From the NCBI GenBank assembly GCA_001556025.1, contig LSIB01000008.1, positions 48,134 to 112,133 on the forward strand: 64,000 nucleotides of DNA. Reading direction: 5' to 3'. Below the pieces are notes generated by a model. That model made no database searches. It was not told the origin of the DNA and worked only from the letters and a program-made list of their open reading frames with translations. Shown piece after piece: positions 27,086 to 35,659 of this stretch; the stretch's first letter is position 1, and the number at the start of each line of letters is the position of its first letter. This DNA is from Rhizobiales bacterium CCH3-A5 (GTDB lineage Bacteria > Pseudomonadota > Alphaproteobacteria > Rhizobiales > Beijerinckiaceae). Position numbers and translations under genes: made by a program.

Positions 27086-28012
27086 ATGCGCATCGCGATG
27101 ATGGGAGCCGGCGGAATCGGCGGCTATTTCGGCGCAAAACTCGCGCTGGCCGGCGCGGATGTGCGGTTCGTCGCGCGCGGTTCCCATCTGGCGGCGCTCC
27201 GCGAGTACGGCCTGGTCGTCGAAAGCGATCAGGGCGCGATCACCCTTCCAAATGTGCAGGCGAGCGACGATCCGCTTGCCTTCGGCCCGGTCGACCTCGT
27301 CGTGATCGGCGTCAAGCTCTGGGACACCGAGGACGCGGCGCGCGCCGTGCTGCCGCTGGTGCAGGCTGGTGCGGCGGCGGTCTCCTTCCAGAACGGCGTG
27401 CGCAAGGACGCGATCCTGCGCGACGCGCTCGGCTCGCAGGCCGTTCTCGGCGGCGTCAGCTACATCGCGGCCTCGATCGCGCGGCCCGGAGTCATTCGCC
27501 ATGTCGGCGCGATGCAGAAACTGGTCTTCGGCGAGTTCGGTGGGGCAACCTCCGCCCGGACCCAGAGTCTGCTCGAAGCCTGCCTCGCCGCCGGCATCGA
27601 CGCGCAGATCAGCCCAGACATCGAGCGCTCGACCTGGGAAAAATTCGTCTTCCTCGCTGGGCTCTCGGGTGCGACGACAGCAATGCGCTCGCAGATCGGG
27701 CCGATCCGCGAGAATCCGCGCGCCCGCGCCTTCCTGCTCGGCCTGATGAACGAGGTCGTGGCCGTCGGCCGCGCCAGCGGCGTCGCGCTGGCGGAAGATT
27801 TCGCGCAGAACCGGCTCGCCTTCTGCGACACGCTGCCGGCGCAGATGACCTCCTCGATGCATGGCGATCTCGATCGCGGCAACCGGCTCGAACTGCCGTT
27901 CCTCGGCGGCGATGTGGTGGCGATGGGCGAGCGCCTCGGCGTGCCGACGCCGCTGAACCGGGCTGTCCTCGACATCTTGTCGCTGCATCAGGACGGCCGG
28001 GCGGCCCTCTGA
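27086..28012 (+). CDS. 2-dehydropantoate 2-reductase (PanE/ApbA) family protein
   Basis: 308-residue NADP-dependent reductase. The N-terminal Gly-Ala-Gly-Gly-Ile-Gly-Gly (residues 7-13) binds nucleotide, a lysine in Gly-Val-Lys-Leu-Trp-Asp near residue 76 and Trp-Glu-Lys-Phe near 187 occupy the expected active-site places, and the C-terminal ApbA domain is complete. True pantothenate synthesis is not required here: the gene sits with an enolase-superfamily gene (one base away) and a solute symporter, so a catabolic reduction of another 2-oxo acid is as likely. For that reason I give no symbol. Confidence 0.87.
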   Translation: MRIAMMGAGGIGGYFGAKLALAGADVRFVARGSHLAALREYGLVVESDQGAITLPNVQASDDPLAFGPVDLVVIGVKLWDTEDAARAVLPLVQAGAAAVSFQNGVRKDAILRDALGSQAVLGGVSYIAASIARPGVIRHVGAMQKLVFGEFGGATSARTQSLLEACLAAGIDAQISPDIERSTWEKFVFLAGLSGATTAMRSQIGPIRENPRARAFLLGLMNEVVAVGRASGVALAEDFAQNRLAFCDTLPAQMTSSMHGDLDRGNRLELPFLGGDVVAMGERLGVPTPLNRAVLDILSLHQDGRAAL

Positions 28013-28013
28013 G

Positions 28014-29108
28014 ATGGTGCCCGCCCCGATCATCACCGGCTTCAGGGCCGTCACGGTCGATGTGCCGATGGCGCGCCCGCTCGGCACCAGCGCCGATACG
28101 GTGCGCACCGCGCCGCTGCTGCTGATCGACATCGAGACCGACCAGGGCATCACCGGCCACGCCTATCTGTTCTGCTATGTCGCGGCCGCCGGCCCGGCCA
28201 TCGCGCATCTGCTCGGCGCGGCGCTCGACAGCGTCAGGGGCGACGCCGTCTCGCCGCAGGCCGTCGCTCTAAAGCTGCACAAGCGCTTCCGGCTGATCGG
28301 CGTGCAGGGCGTGGTCCGCATGGCGCTGGCGGGGCTCGACGTCGCGCTCTGGGACATCCTGGCCAAGGCGGCCGGGTTGCCGCTCGCGACGATGCTTGGC
28401 GCGTCGCCCGCGCCGATCCGCGCCTATAACAGCAACGGGCTCGGCCTGATGACGCCCGAGGCCTGCGCTGACGAGGCGATGGAGCTTCTGGAGGGCGGCT
28501 TCACGGCCGTGAAGCTCAGGCTCGGCCGGCCGACGCTGGCCGCCGATCTCGCAGCGGTTCGCGCGGTGCGCAAACGCTTGCCCGACGATGTCGTGCTGAT
28601 GGTCGATTTCAACCAGGCCCTCTCGCTGACTGATGCGCTGGAGCGCGGCCGGGCGCTCGACCATGAGGGCGTCTACTGGATCGAGGAGCCGATCCGGCAC
28701 GACGATTACGACGGCTATGCCCGGCTGATGCGCGAACTGAAGACTCCGATCCAGATCGGCGAGAATTTCTCCGGCCCGACCGCGATGGCCACAGCGCTGG
28801 CACGGAAGACCAGCGACTACGTCATGCCCGATCTCGAACGCATCGGCGGCGTGACCGGCTGGCTGCGCGCGGCCGGCCTCGCTGCCGGTCACGAGATCGC
28901 GATGTCGTCGCATCTCTTTCCGGAGGTCAGCGCGCATCTGCTCGCCGCGACGCCGACCTGCCACTGGCTCGAATACATGGACTGGGCCGCGCCGATCCTG
29001 CGCGCGCCGGTCTCGGTCATCGACGGCTTCGTCACGCCGTCGGCTGCGCCCGGCGTCGGGCTCGGCTGGAACGAGGATGCCGTCGAACGCTACCGGCTGC
29101 GCGACTAG
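28014..29108 (+). CDS. Mandelate racemase/enolase superfamily enzyme
   Basis: 364-residue enzyme of the muconate-lactonising/mandelate racemase group. Metal ligands Asp198, Glu224 and Glu250, the His300-Asp273 dyad and Glu320 all fall three positions after their counterparts in mandelate racemase, so the active site is of that type. The first lysine of the Lys-x-Lys motif is Lys167, but the second is Arg169, which would lose the usual second base. The enzyme abstracts the proton next to a carboxylate, leading to racemisation or dehydration of a hydroxy acid; which one cannot be told. It starts one base after the PanE-like stop and precedes the symporter genes. Confidence 0.88.
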   Translation: MVPAPIITGFRAVTVDVPMARPLGTSADTVRTAPLLLIDIETDQGITGHAYLFCYVAAAGPAIAHLLGAALDSVRGDAVSPQAVALKLHKRFRLIGVQGVVRMALAGLDVALWDILAKAAGLPLATMLGASPAPIRAYNSNGLGLMTPEACADEAMELLEGGFTAVKLRLGRPTLAADLAAVRAVRKRLPDDVVLMVDFNQALSLTDALERGRALDHEGVYWIEEPIRHDDYDGYARLMRELKTPIQIGENFSGPTAMATALARKTSDYVMPDLERIGGVTGWLRAAGLAAGHEIAMSSHLFPEVSAHLLAATPTCHWLEYMDWAAPILRAPVSVIDGFVTPSAAPGVGLGWNEDAVERYRLRD

Positions 29109-29172
29109 CGCGGCCAGATTTTGCCGAACGACCCGGGACCAACCGGGCGCGGACCAATGGGGAGGGAACCAC

Positions 29173-29466
29173 ATGGAGACCTATCGCAAGGAGGCCCGTC
29201 TCACGATCGGGTTCTTCGTCCTGTATCTGCTGGCGGCGCATACCGCGCCCTGGGCGCTGATCTTCGGCACCAATAACGGCGTCCGCATCCTCGGTTTCCC
29301 GCTGCATTATTTCATGGCGGTCTTCCTCGGCTGGTTCGGCGTGCTCGCCGTCTCGATCTGGTGGAACATCGCCGCCGACAGGCTCGACGAGGAGATCGCG
29401 GCCTCCGGTCCGGCGGCCCCTGCGATGCCGGCCTCCGCCCCGACGACGCAAGGGGACCGGACATGA
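29173..29466 (+). CDS. Small membrane subunit of a sodium:solute symporter
   Basis: 97-residue protein with two hydrophobic segments and a polar tail rich in Ala, Pro and Ser, the layout of the small partner proteins (DUF4212/DUF485 type) encoded just before SSS-family symporters. ATG 29173 is preceded by GGAGGG at a good distance. Its stop overlaps the symporter start in an ATGA arrangement, so the two are translated together. The exact small-subunit family is not certain. Confidence 0.8.
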   Translation: METYRKEARLTIGFFVLYLLAAHTAPWALIFGTNNGVRILGFPLHYFMAVFLGWFGVLAVSIWWNIAADRLDEEIAASGPAAPAMPASAPTTQGDRT

Positions 29467-31100
29467 CCGCGGCCTCCTGGCAACTCAGCAATATCTGGCT
29501 CGGCGTCGGCGTCAGCGCCGCGATGTTCCTGCTCTATTACGGCGTCGCGCTGTATTTCCGGACAGCGACCCACAACGAGCGCGATCTCTATCTCGCCGGC
29601 CGGCAGATCGGCCCGGTGATCAACTCGCTGGCGGCGGCCGCCACCTGGATGAGCGTCGCGACCTTTCTCGGCGTCGTCGCGCTGATTCAGCAGCTGCATT
29701 TGCCCTTCGTCTATATGTGGATCCAGCTCATCCTGAGCGTGCCGCTTTTGGTGCTGTTCTATGGCGCGATGCTGTGGCGGCTCGGCGTCTACACCTCGGT
29801 CTCTTTCGTGCGCGTGCGCTACGGCCAGAGCGTCGCCTATCTCGCCGCGGTCTGGATGATCCTGATCATGCTGATGTACATGATCGGCCAGTTCATCGGC
29901 GTGGCGAAGGTCTTCGAAGTCCTGCTCGGGCTGCCCTATCTCGCCTCGCTGATCATTTCGGCGCTGGTCATCACCGGCTACATCACGCTCGGCGGCATGA
30001 AGGGCGCGACCTATAACGACGCCATCCAGATGGTGATCATGCTGCTGACGCTGCTGCTGCCTCTGGCGGCGATCCTGAAGCAGCTCGACGCCACCGGCTG
30101 GTGGTTCCCGCCGCTCGGCTACGGCAACATGACCGACGCGATGCTCAGCCGCATCCCGGAGTTCTTCAACCTGAAATTCGACCCTCGCTTCTTCCTGGCG
30201 CTGTTCGTGGCGCTGACTCTCGGCACGCTCGGCCTGCCGCAACTGGCGCAGCGCGTCTTCACCTCCGCCAGCATCAGGGATGCGCGCCGCACGGTGCCGT
30301 GGTTCTGCTTCTGGGTCGGCATGACGTTTTCGGGCGTCTATGCGGTCGGCTTCGCCGGCGTGTTCCACTTCGCAAGGCTCGGCCAGGCGCTGCCGCCCGC
30401 CGCCGCCGACAAGACGACGCTCCTGCTCAACCTCGCCTACAATCCCGAATGGGTCAGCGCGCTCGTCATCGCCGGCGCGCTCGCGGCCGGCGTCTCGACG
30501 ATCGCGGGCCTGATGATCGGCGTCGCCACGGTCGCAAGCCACGACATCGTCGGCATGCTGAAGCCCGATCTCGACGAGAAGACCAAGCTGCGCTGGGGCT
30601 ATATCGCCCTGATGGCGACAGGCGTGGTCTCGCTCTTGATCTCGCTCGACCCGCCGGCCTTCCTGATCATCTCGATCTTCTGGGCCTTCGGACTCTGCGC
30701 CTGCACCATCACGCCGATGCTGGTGCTCGGCGCCTGGTCGACGCGGATCAACAAATACGGGGCCTTCGCCGGCAGCGCGCTCGCCGGCATCCTCTATGTC
30801 GCGATCTCGCCCTACGTCTTTCCGCAATTCGCCGTCGGCAAGGGGCTGATTGCCAATCTCGGCTATGCGGCGGCGCTGGTTGCGGTGCCGGTCGGCTTCA
30901 TCGTCACCATCCTGGTCTCGCTGGCGGCCGAGAAGCTCTCGGCGGTCGACGAGCCGACGCGCGCCGGCACGCAGACGCTGGTCGAGACCATGCATGGCTG
31001 GCCCAGCGTCGAGGGCTCGCGCTACGGAGCGACCGGCTGGCTCGTCGTCCTGTGCCTGCTCTGGCTGCCGGTGCTGTGGTGGGGCCTGCAGCCATGGTGA
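29463..31100 (+). CDS. Sodium:solute symporter (SSS family)
   Basis: 545-residue permease with about thirteen membrane segments. The second segment contains Ala-Ala-Ala-Thr-Trp-Met-Ser-Val-Ala-Thr-Phe-Leu-Gly, the usual sodium and substrate region, and Gly-Tyr-Ile-Thr-Leu-Gly-Gly-Met-Lys-Gly-Ala-Thr-Tyr-Asn-Asp near residue 185 is an SSS hallmark. Preceded by its small subunit and followed by a third overlapping membrane gene. Position after the PanE-like and enolase-superfamily genes suggests uptake of a hydroxy or oxo acid that they process. Confidence 0.92.
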   Translation: MTAASWQLSNIWLGVGVSAAMFLLYYGVALYFRTATHNERDLYLAGRQIGPVINSLAAAATWMSVATFLGVVALIQQLHLPFVYMWIQLILSVPLLVLFYGAMLWRLGVYTSVSFVRVRYGQSVAYLAAVWMILIMLMYMIGQFIGVAKVFEVLLGLPYLASLIISALVITGYITLGGMKGATYNDAIQMVIMLLTLLLPLAAILKQLDATGWWFPPLGYGNMTDAMLSRIPEFFNLKFDPRFFLALFVALTLGTLGLPQLAQRVFTSASIRDARRTVPWFCFWVGMTFSGVYAVGFAGVFHFARLGQALPPAAADKTTLLLNLAYNPEWVSALVIAGALAAGVSTIAGLMIGVATVASHDIVGMLKPDLDEKTKLRWGYIALMATGVVSLLISLDPPAFLIISIFWAFGLCACTITPMLVLGAWSTRINKYGAFAGSALAGILYVAISPYVFPQFAVGKGLIANLGYAAALVAVPVGFIVTILVSLAAEKLSAVDEPTRAGTQTLVETMHGWPSVEGSRYGATGWLVVLCLLWLPVLWWGLQPW

Positions 31101-31585
31101 GCCTGCCCGTCGCCCTGCCGCAGCGTTTCGCCGGCCTCGGTGTGCTGCTGCTGGGCCTGAGCTGGAGTTTCGGCATCCTCCTCGCGCGCCATGATGTCGT
31201 GGCCGCCTCGGGCGTGCCGCCGGCGCAGGCCTTCGGCTACATCGCGGCCGGCGGTGTCGGCGCGGTCGCGGCGTCCTGGTTCGGCGTCGGGGCGGTGCTG
31301 TTTGCGATGACGCGGCTGCTGCGCGCCCGCGCCCCGTTCTGGAGCGTGCTCTGGGCGCTCGCAGGGGCACTGCCGCCGCTCTGGATCGCCGCGCCCGCCG
31401 CCGCGCTCGTCGTCGCAGGCAGCGGCGGTATCGCGCTCACCGCGGTCGTCGCCCTGGCCGGCGCGGCCTTTCTCGTGCTGGCGGCGCGCGGCGTCGCCGA
31501 GGTCGCCGGCCTCTCGCAGGCTCGCGCGGCGGCCTGTCTTCTGCTCACCCTGGTGTTCTGCGCCAGTGTGTTGTCGCTAAGCTGA
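31094..31585 (+). CDS. Small hydrophobic membrane protein coupled to the symporter
   Basis: 163-residue protein with four to five hydrophobic segments and very high Ala, Val and Leu content. The ATG at 31094 lies inside the end of the symporter gene (seven-base overlap), so its translation is probably coupled. I recognise no family motif. It may be an accessory or stability factor of the transporter; this is inferred only from the overlap. Confidence 0.65.
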   Translation: MVSLPVALPQRFAGLGVLLLGLSWSFGILLARHDVVAASGVPPAQAFGYIAAGGVGAVAASWFGVGAVLFAMTRLLRARAPFWSVLWALAGALPPLWIAAPAAALVVAGSGGIALTAVVALAGAAFLVLAARGVAEVAGLSQARAAACLLLTLVFCASVLSLS

Positions 31586-31632
31586 TCGCAAGATCGAAAG
31601 CTGATCCCAAGACCGACCGGAGATCCCGTCCC

Positions 31633-32379
31633 ATGACCATCAAAGCCTTCGTCTTCGACGCCTATGGCACGCTCTACGACGTGCAGTCGGTGGCCGGCGT
31701 CACCGATGCCGCTTTTCCCGGCCATGGCGACTACATCACGCAGGCCTGGCGAATGAAGCAGCTCGAATACACCTGGCTGCGCTCGCTGATGGGCGCCTAT
31801 GAGGATTTCTGGTCGGTGACGCGGGCCTCGCTCGCCTACACGCTGAAGACGCTCGGGCTGGAGGCCTCGCCCGAGCTCTTCGAGCGGCTGGCCGACGCCT
31901 ACAACAACCTGCAGCCCTATCCCGATGCGCGGGCCGCGCTGGAAGCGCTCGCAGGCTATGACCGCGCCATTCTCTCCAATGGCAGCCCGGCCATGCTCAC
32001 AGCGCTCGTCGCCAATAGCGGCTTTGACGACCTGCTCAAGGCCGTCCTCAGCGTCGACGCCAAGGGCGTGTTCAAGCCGGACATGCGAACCTACGAACTG
32101 GTCGAGGAAAGGCTCGGCGTCGCCCGCGACGAGGTCGTCTTCGTCTCGTCCAACGGCTTCGACGTGGCCGGCGCAAAAGCCTTCGGCTTCAAGGTGGCCC
32201 GCATCGAGCGCGTGTCTCCGGCCGCGCTGCGCGAGGAGCTATCCGCGCCGGGCGCCATCGCGCCGAAGACGATGTTCAAGGCGCTGCGGATGCAGGCCGA
32301 GGAACTCGGGCAGGAGGCCGACTGGACGATTGCGTCGCTGGGGGAGTTGCAGGGCCTGATCGCGGATAGGCACGGGTGA
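31633..32379 (+). CDS. Haloacid dehalogenase, type II (L-2-haloacid dehalogenase)
   Basis: 248-residue HAD-superfamily enzyme. The nucleophile Asp10 sits in Val-Phe-Asp-Ala-Tyr-Gly-Thr-Leu-Tyr-Asp, the second motif is Leu-Ser-Asn-Gly-Ser-Pro, and the third region has Val-Phe-Lys-Pro-Asp and Val-Ser-Ser-Asn-Gly-Phe-Asp; the Asn and Phe form is typical of (S)-2-haloacid dehalogenases, which yield the (R)-2-hydroxy acid. Placement behind a transporter and a hydroxy-acid-type enzyme would fit a route for substituted carboxylic acids. Start ATG 31633. Confidence 0.88.
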   Translation: MTIKAFVFDAYGTLYDVQSVAGVTDAAFPGHGDYITQAWRMKQLEYTWLRSLMGAYEDFWSVTRASLAYTLKTLGLEASPELFERLADAYNNLQPYPDARAALEALAGYDRAILSNGSPAMLTALVANSGFDDLLKAVLSVDAKGVFKPDMRTYELVEERLGVARDEVVFVSSNGFDVAGAKAFGFKVARIERVSPAALREELSAPGAIAPKTMFKALRMQAEELGQEADWTIASLGELQGLIADRHG

Positions 32380-32410
32380 GGGCGCAGAAGACTTCCGGCG
32401 ACGGGGAGAG

Positions 32411-32486
32411 TGGTGCCGCTTGAGGGATTCGAACCCCCGACCCCCTCATTACGAATGAGGTGCTCTACCAGCTGAGCTAAAGCGGC
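32411..32486 (-). tRNA. tRNA-Thr (anticodon CGU)
   Basis: Read on the minus strand it is a complete 76-base cloverleaf: acceptor stem GCCGCTT paired with AAGCGGC, D-arm with AGCTCAGCTGGTAGAG, anticodon stem CCTCA/TGAGG around TTCGTAA (anticodon CGT in DNA), variable loop, T-arm GGGGGTTCGAATCCC, discriminator A and an encoded CCA. The CGU anticodon reads the ACG threonine codon. Confidence 0.97.
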
Positions 32487-32567
32487 GACGCGGGCAGGCT
32501 CTACCAGCCCGGTCGATTGTTGGCAAGGATTCCCGGCGGGACGACAGCGGTTTTGCGCTGCGCCCCG

Positions 32568-33527
32568 TCACGATTTCCTGAGCTTCTCCGTCTCCGGCTT
32601 CTCCTGGCCGAGCGCCACGATGCCGCGCCGGATCGCGCGTGTCCGGGTGAAGTGCCTGTGCAACGTCTCGCCGTCGCCATAGCGGATGGCGCGGGTGAGT
32701 AGCGACAGATCCTCGCTGAAGCGGCCAAGCATTTCCAGCACCGCGTCCTTGTTGTGCAGGAAGACGTCGCGCCACATCGTCGGGTCCGAGGCCGCGATGC
32801 GGGTGAAATCGCGAAAGCCGCCGGCCGAGAACTTGATCACCTCCGACTGCGTCACCGCCGCCAGATCCTCGGCCGTGCCGACGATGGTGTAGGCGATCAG
32901 ATGCGGCAGATGGCTGGTGATGCCGAGCACCAAGTCATGGTGCTGGGGCGTCATCACCTCGACGATCGCGCCCATGCCTTCCCAGAGCTGGCGCGTGCGG
33001 GTTACCGCGTTCTCGTCGGCACTCTCCGGTGGCGTCAGGATGCACCAGCGGTCGAGGAACAGGCTGGAAAAGCCGGCATCGGGGCCGGAGTTCTCGGTGC
33101 CCGCCACGGGATGGGCCGGCACGAAATGGACGCCTTGCGGCAGATGCGGCGTCACCGCCTCGACCACGGCGTTCTTGACCGAGCCGACATCGGACAGGAT
33201 CGCGCCGGGCTTGAGCGCACTTGCGATTTCGGCCGCCACCGCGCCGCAGGCCCCGACCGGCACGCACAGGATGATGTGGTCGGCGTCGTGCGCGGCCTCG
33301 GCCGCGCTGTCGGCAACCCGGTGGCCGAGCCCGAGTTCGCGCGCGCGCTGGCGCACGGCTGCGTCGCGGTCGGCCAGCACGATCTCGCCGGCGAGATTGA
33401 AGGCCTTGGCCGCATGGGCGATCGAGGAGCCGATCAGCCCGATGCCGATGATGGCGAGCCGCCCGAAGACAGGCTCCTCGCGCCGCGTCGCGAAATTGTC
33501 CGCAGGCGTTGCGGCAGGCATGGTCAT
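32568..33527 (-). CDS. tyrC: Prephenate/arogenate dehydrogenase
   Basis: 319-residue NAD-dependent dehydrogenase of tyrosine synthesis. Nucleotide fold Ile-Gly-Ile-Gly-Leu-Ile-Gly-Ser at residues 27-34; His-Pro-Val-Ala-Gly-Thr-Glu near residue 138 and Ser-His-Leu-Pro-His-Leu near 208 are conserved substrate-site segments. ATG 33527 overlaps the hisC stop in an ATGA junction. Rhizobial homologues in this chorismate mutase-hisC-tyrC order often act as cyclohexadienyl dehydrogenases using prephenate or arogenate. Confidence 0.93.
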   Translation of the reverse strand: MTMPAATPADNFATRREEPVFGRLAIIGIGLIGSSIAHAAKAFNLAGEIVLADRDAAVRQRARELGLGHRVADSAAEAAHDADHIILCVPVGACGAVAAEIASALKPGAILSDVGSVKNAVVEAVTPHLPQGVHFVPAHPVAGTENSGPDAGFSSLFLDRWCILTPPESADENAVTRTRQLWEGMGAIVEVMTPQHHDLVLGITSHLPHLIAYTIVGTAEDLAAVTQSEVIKFSAGGFRDFTRIAASDPTMWRDVFLHNKDAVLEMLGRFSEDLSLLTRAIRYGDGETLHRHFTRTRAIRRGIVALGQEKPETEKLRKS

Positions 33528-34630
33528 GGCGCGGCTTTCAGGAAATCCGTCAGGGCCGCGACGACGAGGCGGTTGGCCTCCTCGCTGCCGATCGTCATGC
33601 GCAGGGCGCCCGGCAGCCCATAGGCCCCGACGCCGCGCAGGATCAGCCCACGCTGCGTCAGGAAGGCGTCGGCCTCCTTCGCGGTGCGGCCTGGCGTCTG
33701 CGGGAAATGGATCAGCACGAAATTGCCGACCGAAGGCGTCACGCTCAGCCCGAGCTTTTCCAGCTCCGCCGTGGTCCAGGCGAGCCAGCGATCATTGTGC
33801 TCGATCGCGTTCGCGACATGGGCCTCGTCGGCGATGGCGGCGGCTCCGGCCTCGATCGCTGCGCCATTGACGTTGAACGGCCCGCGGATGCGGTTCAGCG
33901 CATCGACGAGATGGGCCGGCCCGTAAAGCCAGCCGAGCCGCAAATTCGCCAGCCCGTAGATCTTCGAAAAGGTCCGCGTCATCACGACATTGTCGCAGGT
34001 CGCGACCATTTCGAGCCCGGACGCATAGTCGTTGCGCCGCACATACTCCGCATAGGCGGCATCGAGCACGAGCAGCACATGGGAGGGGAGGCCGGCCTGC
34101 AGCCGCTTGACCTCGTCGAAGGGGATGTAGGTGCCGGTCGGGTTGTTGGGGTTGGCGAGAAAGACGATTTTCGTGCGCGGCGTCACGGCGGCGAGGATCG
34201 CGTCGATATCGGCGGTGAAGTTGGTCTCCGGCACGACGACAGGCTTGCCGCCCATGGCCATGATCGCGATCCGGTAGACCAGAAAGCCGTGCTCCGTGAA
34301 GACGCCCTCGTCGCCGGGGCCGAGATAGGCCTTGGTAATCAGTTCCAGCAGCTCGTCCGAGCCATTGCCGCAGATGATGCGGCCGGCATCGAGGCCGTAG
34401 CGGCCGGCGATGGCCTCGCGCAGCCTTGTCGATGAGCCGTCGGGGTAGAGTTCGAGGTTGCCCGAAAGCGCCCCATAGGCCGCGATCGCCTTGGGGCTGG
34501 GTCCGAGCGGCGTTTCGTTCGACGAGAGCTTGTGCAGCTTCACGCCCGCGGGGGCGGCCGACTTGCCGGGCACATAGGCCTCGATGTCGAGGACGCCGGG
34601 GCGGGGGGTGGGACGGGATGCGGTGGTCAT
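33524..34630 (-). CDS. hisC: Histidinol-phosphate/aromatic aminotransferase
   Basis: 368-residue class II PLP aminotransferase. Lys223 in Arg-Thr-Phe-Ser-Lys-Ile-Tyr-Gly-Leu carries PLP; Ala-Asn-Pro-Asn-Asn-Pro-Thr-Gly (residues 159-166) and Arg-Leu-Gly-Trp complete the family set. HisC enzymes transaminate histidinol phosphate and, in many alphaproteobacteria, also phenylpyruvate or prephenate-type acceptors; the position between chorismate mutase and tyrC suggests such a double role here. Confidence 0.93.
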   Translation of the reverse strand: MTTASRPTPRPGVLDIEAYVPGKSAAPAGVKLHKLSSNETPLGPSPKAIAAYGALSGNLELYPDGSSTRLREAIAGRYGLDAGRIICGNGSDELLELITKAYLGPGDEGVFTEHGFLVYRIAIMAMGGKPVVVPETNFTADIDAILAAVTPRTKIVFLANPNNPTGTYIPFDEVKRLQAGLPSHVLLVLDAAYAEYVRRNDYASGLEMVATCDNVVMTRTFSKIYGLANLRLGWLYGPAHLVDALNRIRGPFNVNGAAIEAGAAAIADEAHVANAIEHNDRWLAWTTAELEKLGLSVTPSVGNFVLIHFPQTPGRTAKEADAFLTQRGLILRGVGAYGLPGALRMTIGSEEANRLVVAALTDFLKAAP

Positions 34631-34655
34631 GGGCGTTCGACCTTACGGAAATCGA

Positions 34656-35489
34656 TCAGCGGACGGATCTGACGGAAAAACGCGCGGCGTGGCTGCCGAT
34701 CTCGGAAAAGTCGCTCAGGCCCGCCGGCTCCAGCGCCTTGCGGATGGCGCTCTGGTCCGCTTCGCCGGAGGCCGCGACGAGCAGCGAGAGATGCGAGCCG
34801 TCCGCCGCACTGGCCGAGACCTCGGCGAGATGCTGCGACAGGCCGGCCCGCAAGGTATCCGACCAGCGCTCGACCCGGGCCGCATAGAGCACGATCTCGC
34901 GTACCGCCGCGTCCGCCAGGGGCTTGGCGATGCAATAGACCGGCGTGCCGGCCGGGTGGTCCGGCCGCTCGATGAAGGGCAGGCGGGCGATGATCTTCGG
35001 CGTGTCGGGGCCGATCAGCTCGCGCCACCAGATGCCGGCGCTGGCGCCCTGGTCCATCCGGAAGATGCCGAGATCGCCGGCCGAATCCGCCACGGCGCGG
35101 ATCACCGCGCGCGCGTCCTCATGCGTGACGAAGGGCACCGTGAAGCCGAAATGGAAGCGGGCGGAATCGCGCATAGCGGCATCGCCGCCCGACACGTCGG
35201 CATGCACGGCATAGTTCGCCTGCACATAGGTGAAGGTCGCGATGATGATGCGCCAGATGCCCTCGATCGTATCGAGCGGCAGCAGGCCTTCATGCCGCAG
35301 AGCGAGCCGCTTCATCATGTCGGCCTCGCGGCCGGGCCGGAAGGCCGAGCCCGACACCTGCGTCTTCTTCACCGCGATCAGCGTCTCGATGATCGAGGAG
35401 CGCTCCATCAGCAGCGCATGCATCTCGCTGTCGATACGGTCGATCCCGGCGCGCAGATCGGCGAGTGTGGTGGGGGCGGCTTGGGTCAT
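34656..35489 (-). CDS. Chorismate mutase (two-part protein)
   Basis: 277-residue protein. Residues 1-90 form an AroQ-type chorismate mutase: Leu-Arg-Ala-Gly-Ile-Asp-Arg-Ile-Asp, Met-Glu-Arg-Ser, Val-Lys-Lys and Phe-Arg-Pro-Gly-Arg-Glu give the basic residues that bind chorismate. The remaining 185 residues are not a prephenate dehydratase or dehydrogenase that I recognise; such long chorismate mutases are standard in Rhizobiales next to hisC and tyrC. The frame extends to 35648, but ATG 35489 fits the family start. First gene of a minus-strand operon, divergent from metX. Confidence 0.85.
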   Translation of the reverse strand: MTQAAPTTLADLRAGIDRIDSEMHALLMERSSIIETLIAVKKTQVSGSAFRPGREADMMKRLALRHEGLLPLDTIEGIWRIIIATFTYVQANYAVHADVSGGDAAMRDSARFHFGFTVPFVTHEDARAVIRAVADSAGDLGIFRMDQGASAGIWWRELIGPDTPKIIARLPFIERPDHPAGTPVYCIAKPLADAAVREIVLYAARVERWSDTLRAGLSQHLAEVSASAADGSHLSLLVAASGEADQSAIRKALEPAGLSDFSEIGSHAARFSVRSVR

Positions 35490-35659
35490 GATGCGATCTT
35501 GGCGGGTTCGCGCGTCTCTTAGCGGTCGCGTCGGGACTTGGCAAAGCCGGCTCACGCATCCGCGCGTTGACAGGCGCGCGCGCAGGCGGCATCGATCAGG
35601 TTCGATTTTCCGAACGACCCGACCGGCAAGACAAATCATTGCTGTCAAAGCGGACGTTG

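Noticed and set aside
35490..35659. SAM-II or other riboswitch before metX
   Set aside because: SAM riboswitches are common before met genes in this group, so I looked; I could not match the conserved core or a pseudoknot here.
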